64,000 nt of DNA from an uncultured Rhizobiaceae group bacterium (GTDB lineage: Bacteria; Pseudomonadota; Alphaproteobacteria; Rhizobiales; Rhizobiaceae): positions 1-64,000 of the forward strand of contig CALGMR010000007.1 in the NCBI GenBank assembly GCA_937958815.1, in the 5' to 3' direction. The position numbers and the translations under genes were made by a program. The notes below the pieces were generated by a model. It searched no databases and was not told the DNA's origin. It worked only from the letters and a program-made list of their open reading frames with translations. Numbering within the stretch: the stretch's first letter is position 1; each line of letters opens with the position of its first letter. Below, in pieces: positions 1 through 7,900 of this stretch.

Positions 1-1
1 C

Positions 2-229
2 AGATTGCGTTCCATCTGGACGCGCGAAGTTGTTGCCAAGGAAGATCAATCTCTATGTGAAAATGTGCAAAGAGGCATATCCCAACGGCACTTCAAGCAC
101 GGTTGGTATGTGACGGACTTGGAAGACCACGGAATTTCGGAACACGCGATGCAGCATTTTCATGCTCTTTATTACCACTGGGCGCACGGATCGGTTGATG
201 ATGAAGACAGATCTAAAGCCGACCTTTGA
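2..229 (+). CDS. Ring-hydroxylating oxygenase alpha subunit, C-terminal fragment
   Basis: Only the last 75 codons are inside the window; the frame is open to base 2, so the gene begins upstream. The tail carries a segment typical of the end of the catalytic domain of Rieske-type oxygenase alpha subunits (REVVAKEDQSLCENVQRG, then GISEHAMQHFHALYYHW), most like the choline or glycine-betaine monooxygenase-like branch. The Rieske centre and iron ligands would lie in the missing part. It stops at 227-229 and converges on the quinone oxidoreductase. The family call rests on a short fragment and the substrate cannot be told. Confidence 0.6.
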   Translation, partial: RLRSIWTREVVAKEDQSLCENVQRGISQRHFKHGWYVTDLEDHGISEHAMQHFHALYYHWAHGSVDDEDRSKADL

Positions 230-295
230 ACAAACCTTGGCATGAAACGATGAGGGCTCTAAGCAGACCTTTGGCTTCCTCCCAACCTTGCCCCC

Positions 296-1273
296 TCACG
301 GTAGCAACAGCGTCGACCCAACCGTCTTGCGCCCTTCTAGTGCTTTGTGGGCCTCTTGCACGTCGTCTAGTGCAAATGTTTGGTTGATGGCGATTTTGAC
401 TTTGCCTTCGTTGACCACGTCGAACAATTCGTTGGCGGTTTCTTCAAGCAGCTCTGGTGTTCTGATGTAGTGGAACAAAGTTGGGCGCGTGGCGAAGAGT
501 GAGCCTTTTTGGGACAGGATCGCTAGATTGATGTCCGGCAGTGGGCCAGAGGATTGGCCGAAACTTGCCCATGTGCCCAGTGGTTTTAGGCAACCGAGCG
601 AATGGGGAAACGTGTCTTTGCCCACGGAGTCGTAAACCACATCGCATTTTTCGCCATTGGTGATGTCTTCAATGCGCTCGACGAAATTCTCCGTATTGTA
701 GTTGATCATGTGATCGTAGCCGTTTTGTTTGGCGAGTTCGCATTTCTCGTCTGACCCTGCGGTTCCGATAACGGTTGCACCGAGGCTCTTTGCCCACTGC
801 CCTGCAATCAGGCCAACACCGCCTGCAGCGGCGTGGAACAAGATCGTGTCACCCGCTTTCACCTTGTAAGTGGCGCGCAGCAAATATCGGGCAGTCATAC
901 CTTTAAGCATCATGGCCGCAGCGGTTTCGTCTGAAATGCCCTGGGGAATTTTAACAAGGCTGGCGGCAGCAATGTTGCGCACTTCGGCATAGGCACCCAC
1001 GGGTGCAGCGGCATAAGCCACACGGTCTCCAACTGAGAAACTGGTGACGCCCTCACCCAAAGCAATCACTTCACCTGCGCCTTCCATGCCTGGTGTGAAA
1101 GGCATTTGCGGTGCGGGATAATGGCCGGTTCGGAAATAAACATCAATGAAGTTGAGCCCCAGAGCGGTTTGTTTGATCTGCACTTCACCCGCATTGGGTG
1201 CCGCAACATCACGTTCCACCAGTGTCAAAACCTCCGGGCCGCCGGTTTGTGTCACTTCAATCAGCTTGGTCAT
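296..1273 (-). CDS. NADPH:quinone oxidoreductase, zinc-free MDR family
   Basis: A 325-residue medium-chain dehydrogenase/reductase of the quinone reductase branch, expected to use NADPH to reduce quinones or enones in the cytoplasm. The catalytic GroES-like half shows PGMEGAGEV at about residues 61-69. The Rossmann half shows the nucleotide loop AAAGGVG at about 148-154. The Cys/His zinc ligands of alcohol dehydrogenases are absent, which fits the zinc-free class. Length is normal. The start overlaps the end of the upstream MFS gene by 17 bases, so the two are probably co-transcribed as the end of the pcs-terC-MFS-qor run. Substrate is not resolved. Confidence 0.85.
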   Translation of the reverse strand: MTKLIEVTQTGGPEVLTLVERDVAAPNAGEVQIKQTALGLNFIDVYFRTGHYPAPQMPFTPGMEGAGEVIALGEGVTSFSVGDRVAYAAAPVGAYAEVRNIAAASLVKIPQGISDETAAAMMLKGMTARYLLRATYKVKAGDTILFHAAAGGVGLIAGQWAKSLGATVIGTAGSDEKCELAKQNGYDHMINYNTENFVERIEDITNGEKCDVVYDSVGKDTFPHSLGCLKPLGTWASFGQSSGPLPDINLAILSQKGSLFATRPTLFHYIRTPELLEETANELFDVVNEGKVKIAINQTFALDDVQEAHKALEGRKTVGSTLLLP

Positions 1274-2444
1274 GGGGTATTCCTTCTTTCAATTCGTCAG
1301 TCAGCAGCAACGAGGTCGCTGCTACGGGAATGAGCAGTGCCAGTGCAATTCTCAAATCTGTGGCATCCGCGACAAATCCGATCAATGGTGGTGCCAGCAT
1401 AAATGCTGTGAACGAAAACAGCGACATAGCCGCAACATTGTCTTCGGCATCGCCCGGTTTCTTGGCCGCTGCGGCCATGGCCAGCGGATAAACGATTGCA
1501 ACGCCAAGCCCGGAAAAGAATGCACCTATGAAAGCCACATAGACATTCGGCGCAAAGGCAAAAAGCGATATACCCAAAATAGCGGACATGGCCGAAACAC
1601 GAGCAACACGAACGGGGCCAAACCGATCCAGCAACCAATCGCCATTCAGTCGAGTGATCGACATGAGCAGTGCAAATGCTGAAAAAATCAGCCCCACTGC
1701 AATCGGCCCCGCTTTTAATTCATCACGCAAAAACAAAGCAGACCAATCGATGAAAGCGCCTTCGATCAACATGATCCCTATGGGCATCAGGCATAAGAAA
1801 ATGATGGATTTGGACGGCAGTTTGAAAGAACTATCTTCCGTTGCGGACAATTGAACTTTTGTATTTTTCGGAATTTTGAGGGCGGCCATAACGCCAATGA
1901 TTGTGATGATCGGCATGACAATCGCGAAATGAACGGCGACGCTTGTTCCAAGCCACGCAAAAAACGTACCTGCGAGTGCACCCACCAGCGAACCTACACT
2001 CCAAAAGCCATGGGCACGGGACATGCACCGCGCGCTGTTTTTGCGCTCCCATTCATCGGCGGCAGTGTTCATGGCGATTTCCAGCATGCCGATATTGATG
2101 CCTGATAAAACAAATAAGATGGCCAATGCATACACGTTTGGCATGTGGGGCACCAAAGCCATAGAAAGCGCCCAAGCTGGCACAGACCAGGCACAACCTA
2201 TGCCAACACCAACCCGTTTTATGATGCGTGACCCAAAGACGAAAGCGATTAATGTGCCTCCAGCAAAGATGAACAGGTTCAGCCCAAGTTCACTTGCAGA
2301 GAGTTCAAACAGATCCTTTACGTCGGGTATGCGCGTGATCCAGTTGCCCAGCACAAAGGCTTCAGCAAAAAATACGATGAAGATTGGCCACAAGTCTTTG
2401 GGTATCCGTTTTTCTTTTGGACGCCCCTCTTCAACAAACGTCAC
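1257..2444 (-). CDS. MFS transporter (YbjJ-like)
   Basis: A 395-residue polytopic inner-membrane protein with about 12 hydrophobic segments and a short charged N-terminus. The pattern resembles the small major-facilitator group that includes YbjJ and fucose-permease-like proteins, with the helix 1-2 region 'GNWITRIPDVK' and a conserved 'RAHGFWSVGSLVGA' segment mid-protein. Substrate cannot be inferred. Its start overlaps the terC stop by four bases and its end overlaps the quinone reductase start, indicating translational coupling along a reverse-strand operon. Confidence 0.75.
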   Translation of the reverse strand: MTFVEEGRPKEKRIPKDLWPIFIVFFAEAFVLGNWITRIPDVKDLFELSASELGLNLFIFAGGTLIAFVFGSRIIKRVGVGIGCAWSVPAWALSMALVPHMPNVYALAILFVLSGINIGMLEIAMNTAADEWERKNSARCMSRAHGFWSVGSLVGALAGTFFAWLGTSVAVHFAIVMPIITIIGVMAALKIPKNTKVQLSATEDSSFKLPSKSIIFLCLMPIGIMLIEGAFIDWSALFLRDELKAGPIAVGLIFSAFALLMSITRLNGDWLLDRFGPVRVARVSAMSAILGISLFAFAPNVYVAFIGAFFSGLGVAIVYPLAMAAAAKKPGDAEDNVAAMSLFSFTAFMLAPPLIGFVADATDLRIALALLIPVAATSLLLTDELKEGIPHDQAD

Positions 2445-3172
2445 GGCTGTTTGTTCTTTGCGCGCTTACGGCCAGCCATAATGTTGATGAATTCCACAAG
2501 AACTGAGAATCCCATAGCGGCATAGATGTAGCCACGTGGCACGTGGAAGCCCAAACCATCTGCCACCAGCGATACGCCAATTAACAACAAAAAGGCCAAT
2601 GCCAGCATTTTGGTGGTAGGATGGCGACGGATGAAGCCGGATATTGTGCCCGAGGCCACAAACATAACGATGACGGCCACAATCACGGCTGCGATCATAA
2701 CCTCCACATGTTCGGCCATTCCGATCGCTGTGACGATTGAATCAACTGAGAACACAAGATCGATCACAATGATCTGCCCAATGATTTTGGCAAAAGACGC
2801 GGTTGAGATACGCTGTGCCGCCTCTTCCTCGGTTTCCCCTTCCAGCTCTTCATGGATTTCTGACGTGGCTTTGTAGAGCAAGAAGGCACCACCAGCGATA
2901 AGGATAATATCCCGCCAGGAAAACGAATGACCAAAGGCTTGAAAGAGTTCTGCCTTGAGGCCGATGATCCAGGTGAGAAACAGCAAGAGCACAATGCGGA
3001 ACACCAGTGCCAACAACAGACCAAGCTTGCGCGCGCGTTCAGCCTGATGTTCTGGCAAGCGGTTCACGACAACAGATATGAACACAATGTTGTCGATCCC
3101 TAGAACAATTTCCATAATTGTCAGGGTTGCAAAACTTGCCCAAACGGCTGGATCGTAAAGCAATTCAATCAT
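2441..3172 (-). CDS. TerC family integral membrane protein
   Basis: A 243-residue membrane protein with about seven hydrophobic segments. It has the TerC signature near the N-terminus, TIMEIVLGIDNIVFIS, with the acidic residues of helix 1, and the matching second half IVIDLVFSVDSIVTAIGM. TerC proteins are linked to metal-ion (manganese, tellurite) homeostasis and metallation of exported proteins. An acidic loop with the run EELEGETEEEAAQ separates the halves. The gene lies 29 bases downstream of pcs and overlaps the next MFS gene by four bases, so it is in the same operon. Its specific ion is not known. Confidence 0.85.
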   Translation of the reverse strand: MIELLYDPAVWASFATLTIMEIVLGIDNIVFISVVVNRLPEHQAERARKLGLLLALVFRIVLLLFLTWIIGLKAELFQAFGHSFSWRDIILIAGGAFLLYKATSEIHEELEGETEEEAAQRISTASFAKIIGQIIVIDLVFSVDSIVTAIGMAEHVEVMIAAVIVAVIVMFVASGTISGFIRRHPTTKMLALAFLLLIGVSLVADGLGFHVPRGYIYAAMGFSVLVEFINIMAGRKRAKNKQP

Positions 3173-3201
3173 GGGCGCTCACTTCAAAATTGGCACATCG
3201 A

Positions 3202-3915
3202 TCAGGCGACTTTGCCCAAGAATTGTTGAACGAAGCCAATACAATAGAGATAAAGCCCTGTTACTGCGATGCCAACTTTGGCATGGGACGGCACTTCCAT
3301 GCCAAAATACCAAGAATACAGAGCCAGCAATCCAAACAAAGTCCACAGAGCAAGCATGGTGAGCGTAAGTGGTCGCCATAATTTTACACGCACGGGATGG
3401 ACGAACAGTAGCGGCGAGAAGGTGAGCGCTGTAGACACAATAACGACGCCAAACGCGATATACCAACCTGGTTCCATGACGAACAACGTGAACACCAACA
3501 TGTTCCAACAAATAGGAAAGCCGATGAAGCAGTTGTCACGGCTTTTCATACGCGTATCTGCATAATAGATCGCGCTTGTACACACGATCAATGCAGCGCA
3601 GATAAACGAGTAAATCTCGTCCAAAAAGCCGGATTGATACAATGCAAAAGCGGGTATCATTGCGAATGTCACATAGTCGATAATGCAATCCAGCAATTCA
3701 CCCGACCAATTGGGCAGCACGGTTTTCACGTTGAAATAGCGTGCCAACGGCCCGTCAACACCATCTACCAGCAGTGCGACGCCAAGCCAGAACCACATGT
3801 TGGTAAAACGACCTTCTGCAGCTGCCACAAGCGCCAAAAACGCCCAAAATGCGCCTGAAGCTGTAAACAGATGGATCGAAAATCCGATCAGCACATTGTT
3901 GGGAGGTCTATCCAT
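3202..3915 (-). CDS. pcs: Phosphatidylcholine synthase
   Basis: A 237-residue inner-membrane CDP-alcohol phosphatidyltransferase of the Pcs type, which condenses CDP-diacylglycerol with choline to give phosphatidylcholine directly. The family motif DG-x2-AR-x8-G-x3-D-x3-D is recognisable around DGPLARYF and GELLDCIIDYVTF at roughly residues 54-80. About eight membrane segments follow, and the motif YADTRMKSRDNCFIGFP supports Pcs over PgsA or PssA. It is first in the reverse-strand group and 32 bases downstream of a possible 55-codon ORF. Pcs is common in rhizobia and their relatives, which helps place the organism. Confidence 0.9.
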   Translation of the reverse strand: MDRPPNNVLIGFSIHLFTASGAFWAFLALVAAAEGRFTNMWFWLGVALLVDGVDGPLARYFNVKTVLPNWSGELLDCIIDYVTFAMIPAFALYQSGFLDEIYSFICAALIVCTSAIYYADTRMKSRDNCFIGFPICWNMLVFTLFVMEPGWYIAFGVVIVSTALTFSPLLFVHPVRVKLWRPLTLTMLALWTLFGLLALYSWYFGMEVPSHAKVGIAVTGLYLYCIGFVQQFLGKVA

Positions 3916-3946
3916 TGCAAAGCTCTACCAATAAGGCCCTTAAAAA

Positions 3947-4114
3947 TCAAAACGTCGCAGCAGACGCGCTGTGCTTTTGGCACTGCAATTGCCACTTTTC
4001 CCACCCTTTGAAAACAGCAGAATGCAGTTCGTCCACTTTGTCTTTATTTGACGCTTTGAGCGAGGAGACTTTGAACGGGGTCAATTGGTCACGCGCAATG
4101 CGATTGAAATTCAT
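3947..4114 (-). CDS. Possible 55-residue hypothetical protein upstream of pcs
   Basis: An ATG-initiated frame of 55 codons starting MNFNRIARDQLTPFK and ending 31 bases before the pcs start. A purine-rich AAAGGG lies about 8 bases before the ATG. The product would be small, basic and soluble (Lys/Gln/Trp-rich end). I recognise no family. It may be a real leader gene of the pcs operon or a chance frame; its only support is the spacing, the ribosome-binding-like sequence and orientation. Confidence 0.25.
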   Translation of the reverse strand: MNFNRIARDQLTPFKVSSLKASNKDKVDELHSAVFKGWEKWQLQCQKHSASAATF

Positions 4115-4183
4115 CTTTGAGCCCTTTCGTGTGATGGTCAGAATTCATATATGTGTTGAGGAACTCAGCAGTGGATATTTTTT

Positions 4184-5446
4184 ATGGATAGAGTGTCAAA
4201 ATCAGCAGAAGTCGACATTGTGGTAGTTGGCGGTGGCTTGGTTGGCTTGATCACCGCTTTGAAATTGTCTCTATCCGCCAAACAAAAAGGTTTGACGCTC
4301 GGTTTGGTGGCGCCCAAAGCCTCCTCCAAAGACCCGCGCACCACAGCGATGTTGATGCCTTCAATCGAAATGCTTGAAGAGCTCGATGTGTGGGATGCGA
4401 TCAAAGATCAAACCGCCGCGCTGAAAACCATGCGATTGATTGACGGCAGCAACCGCTTGGTGCGCGCTCCGTTGACGGATTTTCGAGCCAGCGAGATGGA
4501 TTTAGACGCTTTTGGGTACAACGTCCCGAATGCAGATATGGCCGCCTTGCTGGAAACTAAGATTTCGGAAGAAGCATCGATTGTGCGGTTTGATGCCCGT
4601 GTTGAGACCGCAAATTGCGAAACGGGGCATGTTAGTGTCAAATTGGATGATGGTTCAATTGTTGAGAGCAAACTTGCCATTGCCGCAGATGGTCGGAACT
4701 CCATTTTGCGGGAAAGTGCTGGGATTGATGTCAAAACATGGTCTTATCCCCAAACCGCATTGGTTCTGACCTTCAAACACAGCCTGCCGCACGATCATGT
4801 TTCAGCAGAGTTTCACACTGAAACAGGCCCGTTTACGCAAGTTCCGTTACCAGCGCGGCCGAATGCCCCGTATCGCTCAAGCCTTGTATGGGTGGTTGCA
4901 CCAGATGAAGTTGATAGTTTTTTGGATTGGAACATTAAAAAACAAGAACAATATATTGAAAATAAACTTCAATCTTGCTTCGGTATTGTCGAATTTGAAA
5001 CTGACGTTCATGCCATCCCACTGTCAGGTATGACAGCAAAATCTTTCGCACAAAACGGCGTTGCCTTGGTCGGCGAAGCAGGACACGTATTCCCGCCCAT
5101 TGGTGCCCAAGGCTTCAACCTAGGCCTGCGCGACGTTTCTGATCTGGCTGAGGTGATCGCTCAAAACGACGTTCAAAGCGATGCATTGCTCTCAAGTTAC
5201 ACACGAAAGCGCATGGCGGATGTGGCACTGCGCACGGCGGGTGTCGATGTGATGAACAGATCTCTCCTCACTGATTTCCTGCCTGTTCAAATTGCGCGCA
5301 CTATGGGCATTTCAGCATTGGGAAATATCAACTGGCTGCGCAAATTGGCCATGCATGGCGGTTTGGGGCGCGGGCTTGGCAGCGCGCTGCCCTCACCGTT
5401 CAGTTTGATGGAAAAAGGTCGGCAGGCAACAGGCCCGTCGCAATAA
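4184..5446 (+). CDS. UbiH/UbiF/UbiL-type FAD-dependent hydroxylase
   Basis: A 420-residue flavoprotein monooxygenase of the UbiH/COQ6 family, expected to hydroxylate the ring of a ubiquinone precursor at the inner membrane. The N-terminal dinucleotide fold VVVGGGLVGLITAL is at residues 12-25. A second FAD motif with GEAGHVFPPIGAQGFNLGLRD lies near residues 296-316, where the usual GD is GE. The length is typical. Which ring position it serves (UbiH, UbiF, or the alphaproteobacterial UbiL) cannot be decided from sequence. The 3' end overlaps the convergent AEC permease gene by 47 bases. Confidence 0.85.
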   Translation: MDRVSKSAEVDIVVVGGGLVGLITALKLSLSAKQKGLTLGLVAPKASSKDPRTTAMLMPSIEMLEELDVWDAIKDQTAALKTMRLIDGSNRLVRAPLTDFRASEMDLDAFGYNVPNADMAALLETKISEEASIVRFDARVETANCETGHVSVKLDDGSIVESKLAIAADGRNSILRESAGIDVKTWSYPQTALVLTFKHSLPHDHVSAEFHTETGPFTQVPLPARPNAPYRSSLVWVVAPDEVDSFLDWNIKKQEQYIENKLQSCFGIVEFETDVHAIPLSGMTAKSFAQNGVALVGEAGHVFPPIGAQGFNLGLRDVSDLAEVIAQNDVQSDALLSSYTRKRMADVALRTAGVDVMNRSLLTDFLPVQIARTMGISALGNINWLRKLAMHGGLGRGLGSALPSPFSLMEKGRQATGPSQ

Positions 5447-6371
5447 GGTATAGCAGGCCCGTCACCGTCACCACGGAAACTACTGTCGACACCAAAACCA
5501 TGCTTGATGCCCGCGCCACCCATACATCGTATTGTTGAGCAATGACAAAGACATTTGTAGCCGTGGGCAATGCAGCCAACAAAACGGCCGTGTAGACCCA
5601 TACAGGTTCAAAATCCCCGACCCAACTCACCAAAACATACACCAAAACCGGGTGAACAAAGAGTTTGATTGACACCAACACCCCGAGAATTTTGGGAAAA
5701 CTGCCTTTTGGCGACAGAGCAATTGTCACCCCCATTGCAAATAGCGCACATGGTGCTGCGGCATTGGACAAATATTCCAGCAACTTACCTGCGGCTTCGG
5801 GCGGTTTAAAATCAACCACAGCTGCCAACACTCCGACAATGGTCGCTAAGATAAAAGGATGGGTGAAAATTCGTTTCAAAACATCATAGGTGGTTCGCCA
5901 TGGGCTTTGTTTTGGGCCATTGCCCCCAATTGCCATCATAAATGGCGCCATTGCAAAGTGCAGTGTGTTGTCGAAGCAAAATATCAAAGCCACTGGCACA
6001 ACCGCTTCTTCCCCCAGCGCCGCAATGGCAAGGCCTGGGCCCATATAGCCAATATTGCCGTATGCGCCTGCTAGGCCTTGAATGGTGCTTTGGGGGACGT
6101 CGCCATCTGTCGCAAACACGCCAGCGCAAAATGCAATGGCAAAGGCACAGTAAGTGCCAAGCAATGAAGCGAATATAAACCCCCAACTTGTCAGCTTCTC
6201 AACAGGTGTTTCTGACAATAAGTTGAAAAACAAAGCGGGCAAAGCGATGTAGATGATGAAGAAATTCATCCACGCCAACCCTTCTTTGGGAATATTTTTG
6301 AACTTAGCAGCGATGAAACCTAAAAGGATCAACCCGAAAAACGGCAGCGCTTGGCTGAGAATTTCGGACAT
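5400..6371 (-). CDS. AEC family transporter
   Basis: A 323-residue membrane protein with about ten hydrophobic segments in two similar halves. It resembles the auxin efflux carrier/MdcF-like permeases that move small organic acids or related solutes across the inner membrane. Typical features are the N-terminal PFFGLILLGFIAAKF and the GNIGYMGPGLAIAALG stretch in the middle. Substrate is unknown. It converges on the UbiH-type gene with a 47-base overlap of the coding ends, so transcripts of the two are antisense at their 3' ends. Confidence 0.8.
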   Translation of the reverse strand: MSEILSQALPFFGLILLGFIAAKFKNIPKEGLAWMNFFIIYIALPALFFNLLSETPVEKLTSWGFIFASLLGTYCAFAIAFCAGVFATDGDVPQSTIQGLAGAYGNIGYMGPGLAIAALGEEAVVPVALIFCFDNTLHFAMAPFMMAIGGNGPKQSPWRTTYDVLKRIFTHPFILATIVGVLAAVVDFKPPEAAGKLLEYLSNAAAPCALFAMGVTIALSPKGSFPKILGVLVSIKLFVHPVLVYVLVSWVGDFEPVWVYTAVLLAALPTATNVFVIAQQYDVWVARASSMVLVSTVVSVVTVTGLLYLIATGLLPADLFPSN

Positions 6372-6536
6372 ATGGGGCTCCGCATTGGCTCGTCTTAATA
6401 TCTATCGAGCTAACTTGTGCGAACAGGCCGGTCAAGCGGAAGCTGGGAACTGAGTGTTGAAGAACTGAAATGAAAGTGCGATAATGAGAAAAAGTCGTCA
6501 GTGACTTCTTCGAAATATGGGCAAAGCAAGAATTCG

Positions 6537-6863
6537 ATGTTTAAAACTGCAAAATTTCAAATTGGCGAAGTCGTAAAGCACCGAATATATCCGTTTCGTG
6601 GTATTGTGTTTGACGTGGATCCCACATTTGACAACACCGATGAGTGGTATGATTCAATTCCTGAAGAAAGCCGTCCTTCAAAGGATCAGCCTTTCTATCA
6701 CCTCTTCGCGGAAAACGAAGAGACAGAATATATTGCATATGTGTCTGAACAGAATTTGTTGAAGGACACCACATCAACTCCCTTGCGACATCCGCAAATA
6801 AACGAGGTTTTTCAACGCAAGCCCACAGGGGAATATGTTGCGCGCGATAAAATGAGCCATTGA
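6537..6863 (+). CDS. hspQ: Heat shock protein HspQ
   Basis: A 108-residue HspQ/YccV-like protein. HspQ binds hemimethylated DNA and modulates protease substrates (DnaA, Lon) in enterobacteria. The sequence begins MFKTAKFQIGEVVKHR and carries the family core GIVFDVDPTFDNTDEWYDS and QPFYHLFAE. I chose the ATG at 6537 because it gives the usual family length and N-terminus; a GTG at 6501 would add 12 unmatched residues. A strong bidirectional hairpin follows at 6884-6923. Confidence 0.85.
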   Translation: MFKTAKFQIGEVVKHRIYPFRGIVFDVDPTFDNTDEWYDSIPEESRPSKDQPFYHLFAENEETEYIAYVSEQNLLKDTTSTPLRHPQINEVFQRKPTGEYVARDKMSH

Positions 6864-6883
6864 GCTCATTTATAGCAATAAAC

Positions 6884-6923
6884 AAAAAAGCCGCTGAACA
6901 TCAGTTCAAGCGGCTTTTCTTTT
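6884..6923. terminator. Bidirectional terminator between hspQ and ialB-like gene
   Basis: The arms AAAAAAGCCGCT (6884-6895) and AGCGGCTTTT (from 6909) form a GC-rich stem around a small inner GAAC/GTTC pairing. T-rich runs are present on both strands. It sits between two convergent genes and probably ends both. Confidence 0.8.
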
Positions 6924-6960
6924 GATCGTTACAAATGCAGCAAATGATTGCTGACAGTGC

Positions 6961-7587
6961 TTAGTTGCTGCCCTGTTTCGCAGCTTCCTGAGCCGCTTTC
7001 AATTTGTCAGCTGTTTCTTTCGCCTTTTGCTTCAGGCTCTCTTCAATCTTCTTGTTGCGTTCGGCAACTTCACCGCGTTTCAACGGCGGGCCATCAAACG
7101 CTGCTGTGAAGCCCTTCAAAGTCACCTTCACCGGATTCTTTTGAGCGCGGTAATTGGTCGATGTCAAAGTAATCTCGCCGCCGCCTTTCAGCGCTTTTAC
7201 GAGACCTTCGCTCAGCTGCACTTCAGCCAGGCAACGGTCGGGCAAGCAAATGCTGTAAGGCAAAGTGTTTGTTTTGCCTTTGTCGATTTTGACTTTGATT
7301 CCTTCAGGAATATAGCGACCAGATGGAACAGCGACTTGAAAAATGCGACGAGTTGTTTTGCCTTTTGACTGCAAAAGATTCACGCCCGTCACCAACTGGT
7401 TGTTTTGGGTCACGATGTTGAACTGAACGTTGCAGATATCGCTTTCGCCCACTTTAGAGCAAACTTTCACCCATTTGCGTGCTTCGTTTGCGCCTTGAGC
7501 GTGTGCAGAAGACACGGTTGCAATGAACCCTGTGCTCAATACACTCAGAGCAATCGCTGATTTAAGAGAAGTGCGGATCATTTCCAT
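6961..7587 (-). CDS. Invasion-associated locus B (IalB) family protein
   Basis: A 208-residue secreted protein. A signal peptide of about 31 residues ends in a VSSAHA-type site. The mature part has the IalB fold pattern with two cysteine pairs (VCSKVGESDIC and ICLPDRC) that could form periplasmic disulfides. IalB-like proteins are widespread in alphaproteobacteria; the name comes from Bartonella, and the general function is unknown. The last 45 residues are a Lys/Glu/Ala-rich helix, unusual in being long and charged. It is a single-gene unit with the shared terminator downstream. Confidence 0.8.
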   Translation of the reverse strand: MEMIRTSLKSAIALSVLSTGFIATVSSAHAQGANEARKWVKVCSKVGESDICNVQFNIVTQNNQLVTGVNLLQSKGKTTRRIFQVAVPSGRYIPEGIKVKIDKGKTNTLPYSICLPDRCLAEVQLSEGLVKALKGGGEITLTSTNYRAQKNPVKVTLKGFTAAFDGPPLKRGEVAERNKKIEESLKQKAKETADKLKAAQEAAKQGSN

Positions 7588-7900
7588 AAAGTCGTTTCCT
7601 GTGGGCGCTTACGTTTGTGAGGTGATTGAAAAGATGAAACACCAATCATCACCAATTGAGGCATCAAAATGACACCACTGACTCGAAACAGCTTTTAATA
7701 GGTTTTGGACGCGAAAACCAGTGCCATCAACATCCAAACTGTTGCATGTTTGCATCGCGGCCATGAAAGAAGCTACAGCTGCCATCGTTCTGTGAAGGAC
7801 TGCGAACCTCACATATTGTCGCATCACCGTGCATCTGACTTGTTATGCTATATATGTGTGGTGTCGTTAGACTTCCTATCGCCAGCCACCGGAGTTGACC
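7588..7900. other. Intergenic region upstream of cydA and ialB-like gene
   Basis: This 313-base region separates divergent genes and should hold both promoters. I looked for an FNR/FixK box (TTGAT-N4-ATCAA), expected for cydAB in many bacteria. The closest sequence, TTGAGGCATCAA, has the wrong spacing, so I call no operator. Frames here have no family resemblance. Confidence 0.4.

Noticed and set aside
3915-4226. Forward ORF of 103 residues overlapping pcs start and UbiH start
   Set aside because: It overlaps the pcs and UbiH-type starts, has no family resemblance, and the pcs-side start codon is antisense.
7670-7700. An FNR/FixK box upstream of cydA
   Set aside because: TTGAGGCATCAA has the wrong spacing for TTGAT-N4-ATCAA, so it is not a credible site.
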